7,754 nucleotides of DNA from Vulcanisaeta distributa (GTDB lineage: Archaea; Thermoproteota; Thermoprotei; Thermoproteales; Thermocladiaceae): contig DAXY01000003.1 of assembly GCA_002506645.1 (NCBI GenBank), positions 5,166 through 12,919 of the forward strand, written 5' to 3'. Under the pieces are notes generated by a model. That model ran no database searches, was not told the origin of the DNA, and saw only the letters and a list, made by a program, of their open reading frames with translations. Of this stretch, positions 1 through 5,279 are shown in pieces. Position 1 is the first letter of the stretch; each line of letters starts with the position of its first letter. A program made the position numbers and the translations under genes.

Positions 1-695
1 CTACCCGCGAGTACCTCATACACATCACCAGTCCTGTTGGCATAATTGAATAAGTCAACATAGTAATTTCTCCCCAACCCCCAGTAAATGCCCGTCAGTT
101 GAAGGACCATTAACGCCCTGTAACCCTCTGGGTCTGTATTTGGGTTTGACGTGCCTATGGCGTAGGCACCGTATTCATGAGCTAGGTTTAAGGTACTATT
201 GGAGAACATTAGGTTTAGGAACTCCCTGGTTATGACCATGGCCTCCGTATAATTGCCCTCGTGGAGTGCCTCCTCCTCAGCCCTTGTTAGGTTATTAACC
301 TCATCCAACAGGGGCTTGGGCATGTTTGGTGAGTAGGCAATGACCATTTGGTCGCCGGCAATCGCTATGTACCAACTGGTTATGTTGTTTGGGTAGAGTA
401 GTGACGTTAGTATATACGGATCTATGCTCGCATATATTGAGTAACCACTCGGGTTAAGAATGACTTGTCTAGCCGCTTGCACGGATCCCATTCCAGTCAC
501 GGCCACGTTAATTCCCAATTCCTTACCGGCATCCCTGAACAACTGGGCATAGAGCGATGCCGTTATGATGCTGAGGGTTTGCGGAGCTGCCGTCTCGCTT
601 TTGTGCGTGGTTACGTGAATCATCGGTATTGAGTACCCAATGACCACGCCCACGAGTAGTGAGATAACCACCGATACTGCGAGGCCGGCCCTCAT
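1..695 (-). CDS. wtpA: WtpA/ModA-type tungstate/molybdate-binding protein of an ABC importer (partial, C-terminus off left edge)
   Basis: This is the extracytoplasmic substrate-binding subunit of an oxyanion ABC importer. It would deliver tungstate or molybdate to a WtpB/WtpC-like transporter for pterin cofactor synthesis. Translating the minus strand from ATG at 695 gives 231 codons with no stop up to position 1. Residues 4-25 form a hydrophobic signal or membrane anchor (AGLAVSVVISLLVGVVIG); no lipobox cysteine is seen. Family landmarks are TGMGSVQAARQV (67-78), where the family has a Gly-Ser anion-binding turn, then SIYASIDPYIL (86-96), SWYIAIAGDQMVIAYSP (107-123), and SNPNTDPEGYRALMV (183-197). 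The last matches the SNPNxDPxGYR signature whose acidic residue coordinates the metal in archaeal ModA/WtpA structures. Usual family length is about 340 residues, so roughly a third is missing here. An in-frame TTG at 698 is an alternative start. The substrate is inferred from family resemblance only. Confidence 0.82.
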   Translation of the reverse strand, partial: MRAGLAVSVVISLLVGVVIGYSIPMIHVTTHKSETAAPQTLSIITASLYAQLFRDAGKELGINVAVTGMGSVQAARQVILNPSGYSIYASIDPYILTSLLYPNNITSWYIAIAGDQMVIAYSPNMPKPLLDEVNNLTRAEEEALHEGNYTEAMVITREFLNLMFSNSTLNLAHEYGAYAIGTSNPNTDPEGYRALMVLQLTGIYWGLGRNYYVDLFNYANRTGDVYEVLAG

Positions 696-720
696 CAATG
701 AGGCAAAACACCTATGCGCC

Positions 721-728
721 TATTTTAA
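721..728 (-). promoter_or_regulatory. TATA box of the wtpA-like gene
   Basis: Read on the minus strand the element is TTAAAATA. It ends 22 bases before position 698, so transcription would begin at about 698-699, only three or four bases before the ATG at 695. The transcript would therefore be essentially leaderless. The element lies back to back with the taw3 promoter. Confidence 0.5.
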
Positions 729-757
729 CATAATCTCGTCATCCCGATGTAGAAGCA

Positions 758-765
758 TTTTAAAC
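758..765 (+). promoter_or_regulatory. TATA box of taw3
   Basis: The element is TTTTAAAC. Using the 22-base gap from box to start site seen for glyS and rpl14, transcription would start near 787-790, leaving a leader of 6-9 bases before the ATG at 796. No convincing Shine-Dalgarno sequence precedes that ATG. This position also argues against the longer in-frame ORF beginning at 640, because the promoter lies inside it. Confidence 0.5.
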
Positions 766-795
766 TTTGATGTATTATTGGGAATTATTGGTGGG

Positions 796-1488
796 ATGGC
801 GAGGACAAACTTTGACGCACGTAAGGCGGTGTTTGTTAGGAGACTCATTGATGAGGGTAGCCAGCACAGGGTTGACTTCGACATTTACGATTTCCTACTC
901 ACCTTCAATAAATCATTAAGCGATTACTACACAACGAGTAGTTGTAGTGGCCGTATTGCGCTTGCCAAGGCTCCACGACTAAGTTACTCAAAGGGCCTTG
1001 GCCTATTTAAATTCCTCATTAAGTGGCATAGGCCGGTCACATATGGCGAGGTTGCTGATGCAATTAGTAGGGTCGGTGATGGCTATGTGTGGCTTCTGGT
1101 TAGGGCGCCCATAATGCACTTCGTGGCCAGGGACTTGAACGGTGCATTGAGGATACTGAGGATTGCGAGGGATGCCGGTTTTAAGCATAGTGGTATTTAC
1201 TCGGTTACCCATGATGGCGTGGTTGTCGAGGTTCAGGGCGAGGACCGCTTCGAGGTGCCAATAATGATTGATGGCAAGTTGATAATGCCTATGGAGGGGC
1301 TTAGGCACGTCGTTGATATAGCCAATGAGACGCTCATGTTTGGTAAGTTTAGGCTTGCGCACCTAATACGGCTAATAGAGGTTGAGCTACTAGGCAGGGC
1401 TGACCTGGGTAATATGCCAAGGACATACTTCCAAGAATCCTATAGGGAATTCCTTATTAAGGGTGCGAGTATTGAGGGCTCAATATAG
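796..1488 (+). CDS. taw3: tRNA(Phe) wybutosine-synthesis methyltransferase Taw3/TYW3
   Basis: TYW3-family enzymes use S-adenosylmethionine to N4-methylate the 4-demethylwyosine-type intermediate at position 37, next to the anticodon of tRNA(Phe), during wyosine-derivative synthesis in archaea and eukaryotes. The 230-residue product (from ATG 796) shows the family pattern. An N-terminal FDARKAVFVRRL (6-17) comes first, then the hallmark TSSCSGRI (47-54). WLLVRAPIMHFVARDL (99-114) corresponds to the WF..HP..LHV..RDL segment, and GFKHSGI (128-134) to G.RESGI. EVPI (153-156) and a helical C-terminus follow. Residues about 200-230 are a weakly conserved tail. I chose ATG 796 because the open frame back to 640 would overlap the divergent wtpA-like gene and adds a 52-residue segment with no family similarity. 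The gene stands alone; no other wybutosine genes are in the window. Confidence 0.88.
   Translation: MARTNFDARKAVFVRRLIDEGSQHRVDFDIYDFLLTFNKSLSDYYTTSSCSGRIALAKAPRLSYSKGLGLFKFLIKWHRPVTYGEVADAISRVGDGYVWLLVRAPIMHFVARDLNGALRILRIARDAGFKHSGIYSVTHDGVVVEVQGEDRFEVPIMIDGKLIMPMEGLRHVVDIANETLMFGKFRLAHLIRLIEVELLGRADLGNMPRTYFQESYREFLIKGASIEGSI
1470..1485. repeat. Short inverted repeat across the 3' end of taw3
   Basis: TATTGAG and CTCAATA form a perfect 7-base inverted repeat separated by two bases. It ends just before the taw3 stop codon. Nearby, CAATAT (1481-1486) can also pair with ATATTG (1495-1500). No long T tract follows, so a terminator function is only a possibility. Confidence 0.3.
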
Positions 1489-1516
1489 GCCGTAATATTG
1501 CATATTGAGGTTATTT

Positions 1517-1526
1517 CTCCGCGGAG
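1517..1526. promoter_or_regulatory. 10-bp perfect palindrome upstream of the ABC operon TATA box (possible operator)
   Basis: CTCCGCGGAG is identical to its own reverse complement. It lies five bases upstream of the TATA-like box at 1532-1539, where BRE/TFB contacts or an upstream regulator site would be expected. It is GC-rich in an otherwise AT-rich intergenic region. No protein partner can be named from the sequence. Confidence 0.35.
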
Positions 1527-1531
1527 TAAGA

Positions 1532-1539
1532 TTTTTAAG
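1532..1539 (+). promoter_or_regulatory. TATA box of the ABC transporter operon
   Basis: The element is TTTTTAAG, within an AT-rich run after the palindrome at 1517-1526. The 22-base gap seen for other promoters in the window predicts a start of transcription at about 1560-1562. That is on top of ATG 1558 / GTG 1561 and about 28-30 bases upstream of the GTG that opens the ATPase frame. Confidence 0.5.
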
Positions 1540-1557
1540 TCGATACTCCACCGCTGC

Positions 1558-1593
1558 ATGGTGGGACCATTGCAACGACAGCCACGACGGTGA
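1558..1593 (+). other. 11-codon ORF overlapping the ATPase start (possible leader ORF or frameshifted N-terminus)
   Basis: ATG 1558 opens an 11-codon frame (MVGPLQRQPRR) that stops at TGA 1591-1593. The stop overlaps the GTG start of the ATPase in a GTGA arrangement. The TATA box places the transcript start at or near this ATG or the GTG at 1561. Two readings are possible: a tiny coupled leader ORF, or the true N-terminus displaced by an indel. One extra base in the GGG run at 1563-1565 would fuse MVG to TIATTATTVKEPILEV of the ATPase frame. It may also be untranslated chance sequence. Confidence 0.3.
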
Positions 1594-2363
1594 AGGAGCC
1601 GATCCTCGAAGTTATTGACGTCAGTTACTCATATAAGACCGAGAAGGGCCCCATACCCGTCCTTAAGAATATTAACTTCAGGGTTTATCCGCATGAATTC
1701 GTTTCCATCGTTGCGCCAACCGGTACCGGCAAGACGACGCTGCTCAGGATAATAGCTGGCCTGAGGAGGCCTGACAGCGGTAAGGTCCTGCTAATGGGCG
1801 AGGAGGTTAGGGGACCAACACCTAAATTGGCCATGATATTCCAGGACTTCGCCCTCTATCCCTGGCTCACGGCACTTGAGAACGTGGAATTGGCACTACT
1901 CCATAGGAGGGACCTCAGTAAGGAGGTTAGGAGGGAAGTTGCCAGGAAGTACCTCGAGCTAGTTGGTCTCAGCGGATTTGAGGATTACTATCCGAGGGAG
2001 TTGAGTGGCGGTATGAAGCAGAGGGTCGCAATTGCGAGGGCATTGGCCGCTCAACCAGTGGTTTTGCTCATGGATGAGCCCTTTGCAAACCTTGACGCAA
2101 TAACGGCCGAGGGTTTGAGGGCCGAGATATATAACATGGTCTTTAATGAGGAGTCCACGGTGAAGGCGATAGTGATGGTCAGCCACAACCTTGAGGAGGT
2201 CGTGGAATTAAGCGATAAGGTAATAATACTTGGCGGTAAGCCCGCGAGCATCATCGCCGAGGTAGAGGTTAAGCTGCCCAGGCCCAGGAATACGAGGGAT
2301 ATAGAGTTCCAGGACTACTTGGATAGGCTATACTCGCTGTTGTCAATAAGTCTCAGGGTTTAG
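1590..2363 (+). CDS. ABC importer ATP-binding subunit, nitrate/sulfonate/taurine (SsuB/TauB/NrtD-like) group
   Basis: This is the cytoplasmic ATPase that powers the permease encoded immediately downstream. The 257-residue product has all ABC motifs. Walker A is APTGTGKTT (42-50), the Q-loop glutamine is in MIFQDF (Q85), the signature is LSGGMKQR (138-145), Walker B is VVLLMDEPF (157-165), the D-loop is NLDA (167-170) and the H-loop is SHN (His199). The C-terminal LPRPRNTRDIEFQDYLDRL (229-247) is typical of the nitrate/sulfonate/taurine group. The first Walker A position is Ala where Gly is usual; the lysine and following Thr are intact, so it should be active. The start is the GTG at 1590, with no in-frame ATG upstream before a plausible promoter, but see the 11-codon ORF at 1558 for doubts about the true N-terminus. 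It is cotranscribed with the permease. The transported substrate cannot be told from the sequence. Confidence 0.88.
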   Translation: MKEPILEVIDVSYSYKTEKGPIPVLKNINFRVYPHEFVSIVAPTGTGKTTLLRIIAGLRRPDSGKVLLMGEEVRGPTPKLAMIFQDFALYPWLTALENVELALLHRRDLSKEVRREVARKYLELVGLSGFEDYYPRELSGGMKQRVAIARALAAQPVVLLMDEPFANLDAITAEGLRAEIYNMVFNEESTVKAIVMVSHNLEEVVELSDKVIILGGKPASIIAEVEVKLPRPRNTRDIEFQDYLDRLYSLLSISLRV

Positions 2364-2368
2364 GTGAT
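2363..2368 (+). promoter_or_regulatory. Shine-Dalgarno sequence deciding the permease start
   Basis: GGTGAT matches the core of the archaeal GGAGGTGATC consensus. It overlaps the ATPase stop TAG (2361-2363). The distance from GGTG to ATG 2373 is six bases, which suits that ATG better than GTG 2364 or ATG 2367, both of which lie inside the element. It is the only convincing SD in the window and serves the internal operon gene, as expected where first genes are leaderless. Confidence 0.5.
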
Positions 2369-2372
2369 GGAA

Positions 2373-4037
2373 ATGAACACCTGGGCAGTAGCATTAATGG
2401 CATTTCTAGCGACGCTCGCGACCTTCGGTAGAGTCGCGCTCGCGATAATACTTAGTATAGTGCTTGGTTGGTTCCTCGGTTATGCGGCGGCTAAGAACGG
2501 GATCTTTGAGAGGGTATTCCTCTCAATAACCCAGACGCTTGAGGCCGTCCCCGTCATTACCTTCTTCCCAATAGTCCTCATATTCTTCGTTAAGTCAATA
2601 GGTGGTTATGTAGGTACGGAATTGGCCGTGGACTTCCTAGTCTTCACAGCGGTTGTCTGGAATATATGGGTTGGTGAGTACGAGTCAATAAAGACCGTGT
2701 CCCAATCGCTTGAGGATGCCGCGGAGATGCTGAACCTGGGCTTTTGGGCCAAGTTTAAGTACCTCTATATACCCACCACGATGCCCAGGGTTGCCGGGAA
2801 TATTCTCGTTAGCTTCGCCGACGCATTATTCTACATAACAGTTAGTGAGGTGATAACCCTAGGAACAACGCAATACTCCGTCTTTGGGATTGGCTCGTTA
2901 ATAGCCTCGTGGACTAGTGAGGGTGAGTGGACCGCGGCATTGATTGGGTTGGGCGTATTGATAATTATGATCACCGTGGCCTTATTCGGCGTGCTTAGGC
3001 CATTCGTTAATTGGGCCGTTAAATACAGCTACGACCCACTAATGGAGGTTACTAGGACTAGGGTTAGGAGACCTATAGTTACGAGCCGCGTGAGGTCATT
3101 AGCGGCTAGAAACATGAGGTACCTAAGGAAGGTTGTCGCGGTTGAGGACGCCATAATGCCCATATTCGTTAGGGCGACCAGTTATGCCGTTAGGCATAGG
3201 CTGCTCGTTAGGCCGAGGCCAAGGAACGTATTAACCAGTACCGAGAGGTACGTGGGAATTGGCATAGCGGCCCTCATAGCTGCCCTCATTGCCTACTTAA
3301 TATATAGTTCCTGGCAGACTACCTGGGTTCCGATAATTAACGACATGTATAACCATGGCCTACTCTACCTCTACTACCTCGGGCTTGATTGGCTGAGGGT
3401 TGTGGCTGTGACTGTTGCTTCGATAATCACGGCTATACCCATCAACTACCTAATGATTACGCACAGGAGGGTTGAGGCGGTATTACTGCCCATACTTGAG
3501 GACCTGGCCTCAATACCCGTATCCGCGTACCTACCATTGATCGCAATACCATTCATCACGTACTTAGCCACAAGCCTCGGCATACACGCATCCCTAGAAC
3601 TACTCGTTTTCATGGTGGCTTACCTAAGCACTGCCTGGTACGTTATTTATAATATGTACGTGGGTATGAAGACGATACCCAGGAGCCTGTGGGATGTTGC
3701 CGAGAACCTCAGGCTCAGTACGTGGCAGAAACTTAGGAAGTTAGCAATACCGGGCGCGATGCCGGCGACAATAACTGGGTTGGCTAGCACGGTTGGTTCC
3801 ACGTGGGGTGGTCTCGAGATTGCCGAGTATATTGAGGGGCTTAATGGGAAGGTGTATATTGTTCACGGATATACCGCATTAATGGATTACTACACGGCCA
3901 TAGGCAATATCGTGGGTCTCGAGGCCATGAGCCTAATACTTGCCATAAACGTAGTACTACTGAGTATCTTTCTCTGGAGGAATTTATTCAAGATTGCCAG
4001 GGAGAGGTATAGGCTTGAGGGCGCAATAACTCTCTAA
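2373..4037 (+). CDS. ABC importer permease with two fused permease domains (COG4986-like anion transport permease)
   Basis: This is an integral membrane subunit that should form the whole translocation pore as one chain, pairing with the upstream ATPase. Positions are numbered from GTG 2364 (557 residues); the chosen ATG 2373 removes three. There are two homologous halves. Half 1 is about residues 5-215, with hydrophobic segments near 8-40, 52-77, 88-104, 145-165 and 190-213. Half 2 is about 296-545, with segments near 297-314, 335-362, 374-403, 410-430 and 518-538. Each half carries a coupling 'EAA' loop: DAAEMLNLGFWAKF ending IPTTMP (118-141) and DVAENLRLSTWQKLRKLAIP ending GAMP (444-467). 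Both resemble SsuC/TauC/NrtB loops, but the usual glycine is Asn124 and Arg450. Between the halves lies an Arg-rich, presumably cytoplasmic linker (about 215-295). No substrate-binding gene follows. The anion specificity (nitrate, sulfonate or other) is family inference only. Confidence 0.85.
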   Translation: MNTWAVALMAFLATLATFGRVALAIILSIVLGWFLGYAAAKNGIFERVFLSITQTLEAVPVITFFPIVLIFFVKSIGGYVGTELAVDFLVFTAVVWNIWVGEYESIKTVSQSLEDAAEMLNLGFWAKFKYLYIPTTMPRVAGNILVSFADALFYITVSEVITLGTTQYSVFGIGSLIASWTSEGEWTAALIGLGVLIIMITVALFGVLRPFVNWAVKYSYDPLMEVTRTRVRRPIVTSRVRSLAARNMRYLRKVVAVEDAIMPIFVRATSYAVRHRLLVRPRPRNVLTSTERYVGIGIAALIAALIAYLIYSSWQTTWVPIINDMYNHGLLYLYYLGLDWLRVVAVTVASIITAIPINYLMITHRRVEAVLLPILEDLASIPVSAYLPLIAIPFITYLATSLGIHASLELLVFMVAYLSTAWYVIYNMYVGMKTIPRSLWDVAENLRLSTWQKLRKLAIPGAMPATITGLASTVGSTWGGLEIAEYIEGLNGKVYIVHGYTALMDYYTAIGNIVGLEAMSLILAINVVLLSIFLWRNLFKIARERYRLEGAITL

Positions 4038-4062
4038 TCCACTTCACGTTAGTTACCTAAAT

Positions 4063-4102
4063 CATGTATAATAAGGCTTATAAGTATTCTAATGCATACA
4101 TG
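4063..4102. promoter_or_regulatory. Inverted repeat bracketing the TATA box (possible operator of the downstream regulator)
   Basis: CATGTAT at 4063-4069 and ATACATG at 4096-4102 are perfect inverted copies separated by 26 bases. They flank the TATA box, which itself lies in the palindrome CTTATAAG (4077-4084). The right arm is part of a second small palindrome, TACATGTA (4097-4104). Protein bound to both arms would straddle the TATA box. Autoregulation by the ribbon-helix-helix protein is an inference from this placement. The arms are short, and CATGTATA also occurs by chance inside coding sequence in this window. Confidence 0.4.
4078..4085 (+). promoter_or_regulatory. TATA box of the ribbon-helix-helix gene
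   Basis: TTATAAGT is followed after 22 bases by a predicted transcription start near 4108, giving a leader of about nine bases before ATG 4117. The gene therefore seems to have its own promoter and is probably not just read through from the ABC operon, although both could apply. A weaker TATA-like stretch, GTATAATA, lies at 4066-4073. Confidence 0.5.
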
Positions 4103-4116
4103 TAAATAGAGTCGTC

Positions 4117-4791
4117 ATGACTAAGGAAAGCCAGGAGCAGGGGGGTGAGGGGGCTTACCCTAGGACGACGATAATGGTCCCCAAGAACATCGCCGCCGAG
4201 CTCTCCCGCGTGGCTAAGGCCAGGGGGAGGACGTTATTTCACGTGGCTGGCGAGGGATTGAAATTAACGACCGAACTTATTAAGGATGGTTTCGAACCAA
4301 CGGACTTAATCTACTTTTGGAGGTTATATAAAATACTTAGTTCCATGGACGTCATACCAATGCCCATGAAATTGATCGAGGAAGTATGCGCCCACGTAAC
4401 GTTGGCATTAATTAACCTCTCCAATAATGAGAGGGTTCCAATGGACCTTAGGGAAGAGGCCAGCAAGGCCGTTAATGAGTTGTGGAACATTTACGAGAGG
4501 TACGGTCATCAGGTAGGTGCGCTCATGAGGATGGAGTTTGAGGATCTTGAGGAGCTACTTGATGCGATTTCAAGGATTAGCCGGTTACTGGCCGTCAGGC
4601 ATGTCGAGGTTAAGAAATTGGGTCCCAATACCCTGGAGTTAATGGCCATAGGGCCCAGTGGAGCTACGGATATTGGCAATAGGGCGCTCCTGGCGTTTAT
4701 CAGGGGTTTCGTGACTCAATACGATTATGAGGTCGTCTCGGAGGAGACTAGGGCAAACGTGCTCAGGGTTGTCCTGCAAAGGAGGGCTTGA
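4117..4791 (+). CDS. Putative ribbon-helix-helix transcriptional regulator with a C-terminal domain of unknown function
   Basis: I do not recognise the full protein. After a polar tail (1-15), residues 16-58 look like a ribbon-helix-helix DNA-binding fold. This comprises a short strand RTTIMVP (16-22), a helix KNIAAELSRVAKARG (23-37), a turn, and a helix TLFHVAGEGLKLTTELIKDG (39-58). Such proteins dimerise and insert the paired strands into the DNA major groove. Residues about 62-160 are largely helical, with an acidic stretch EFEDLEELLDAISRISRLL (140-158). Residues 162-224 look alpha/beta: strands HVEVKKLG, TLELMAIG and VLRVVLQRR around a helix GNRALLAFIRGFV. This could be a ligand-binding or oligomerisation domain. 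At 224 residues it is much longer than a bare RHH repressor. It lies 79 bases downstream of the permease, with an inverted repeat at its own promoter. Regulation of itself or of the ABC operon is inference; no target is shown. Confidence 0.6.
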   Translation: MTKESQEQGGEGAYPRTTIMVPKNIAAELSRVAKARGRTLFHVAGEGLKLTTELIKDGFEPTDLIYFWRLYKILSSMDVIPMPMKLIEEVCAHVTLALINLSNNERVPMDLREEASKAVNELWNIYERYGHQVGALMRMEFEDLEELLDAISRISRLLAVRHVEVKKLGPNTLELMAIGPSGATDIGNRALLAFIRGFVTQYDYEVVSEETRANVLRVVLQRRA

Positions 4792-4808
4792 TCGAAATTA
4801 TTTATGAA

Positions 4809-5243
4809 TTAGATTATTATCGTTGCCAGGTTTGAAATGCCGGGCCACCTGAGGGCCGCCTCCATGGCCACTGGGCCATGTATTTCGCTGCCCTTGGGCG
4901 CACCATTTTCATCAGTAATAACCACGGCATTATCCTCAAAGGCAATCCAAGTACCATCCGGCCTCCTGTACGGTCTCCTCTGCCTAATGACTATGGCCCT
5001 TAATATCTGCTTCCTGACCTCGGGCTTGCCCTCAACAACGCTGACAACAACCATGTCGCCCACAGAAGCTCCAGGTATTTCCCTATGGACCGGCTTCGCC
5101 GTATGGCCAATAACCCCTATCACCCTAACTAACTTAGCACCGCTATTATCGGCCACGGGGACTAGGCTATTCATGAATATGCCAGGTGTCTTATGAAACC
5201 TCCAGCTAACACCTACCTGACGCGCACCACCCCTCTTCGCCAT
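4809..5243 (-). CDS. rpl14: 50S ribosomal protein L14 (uL14), archaeal type
   Basis: uL14 is a large-subunit protein at the interface with the small subunit, near the factor-binding region. The 144-residue product matches the archaeal/eukaryotic form. It contains [18 protein letters not shown] (27-44), the family signature region around [12 protein letters not shown] (58-69), [20 protein letters not shown] (85-104), and the C-terminal GPVAMEA followed by [16 protein letters not shown] 5243 is chosen because it sits 22 bases after a TATA box, so the mRNA should be leaderless, and the N-terminal MAKRGGARQ is typical. The gene follows glyS by 36 bases and converges on the ribbon-helix-helix gene across 17 bases. 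Most archaea keep rpl14 in the S10/spc ribosomal cluster; here no other ribosomal gene is nearby. Confidence 0.96.
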   Translation of the reverse strand: MAKRGGARQVGVSWRFHKTPGIFMNSLVPVADNSGAKLVRVIGVIGHTAKPVHREIPGASVGDMVVVSVVEGKPEVRKQILRAIVIRQRRPYRRPDGTWIAFEDNAVVITDENGAPKGSEIHGPVAMEAALRWPGISNLATIII

Positions 5244-5265
5244 CGATATTGCAATTAATGACTGC

Positions 5266-5273
5266 CTTATTAA
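5266..5273 (-). promoter_or_regulatory. TATA box of rpl14
   Basis: On the minus strand the element reads TTAATAAG, with 22 bases between it and the A of ATG 5243. This predicts a leaderless transcript. It lies in the 36-base gap after the glyS stop codon, so rpl14 has a promoter of its own even if it is also read through from glyS. Confidence 0.55.
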
Positions 5274-5279
5274 GCTTAC

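Noticed and set aside
523..711. 62-codon minus-strand frame starting in the wtpA promoter region
   Set aside because: It is out of frame with the wtpA-like protein, whose signal segment and family motifs are read in another frame of the same strand.
640..795. 52-residue N-terminal extension of taw3 (open frame from 640)
   Set aside because: It overlaps the start and signal segment of the divergent wtpA-like gene, contains both promoters, and shows no TYW3 similarity; ATG 796 begins the family-like sequence.
1003..1362. 119-codon minus-strand frame opposite taw3
   Set aside because: The translation has no domain-like features and lies wholly within the conserved taw3 coding region.
1470..1500. 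Hairpin at the taw3 end as an intrinsic terminator
   Set aside because: Archaeal termination depends mainly on T-rich tracts, and no clear T run follows; listed only as an inverted repeat.
3343..3352. CATGTATA-type copies inside coding regions as further operator sites
   Set aside because: These are explained by codons such as Asp-Met-Tyr and lie deep within genes, so they are more likely chance matches.
4900..4915. C-box-like CTGATGA on the minus strand (possible C/D guide RNA)
   Set aside because: It lies in rpl14 coding sequence and no matching D box (CTGA) follows at a suitable distance.
4837..5196. 119-codon plus-strand frame opposite rpl14
   Set aside because: It is the antisense shadow of a clearly real ribosomal protein gene, with a low-complexity hydrophobic translation and no promoter.
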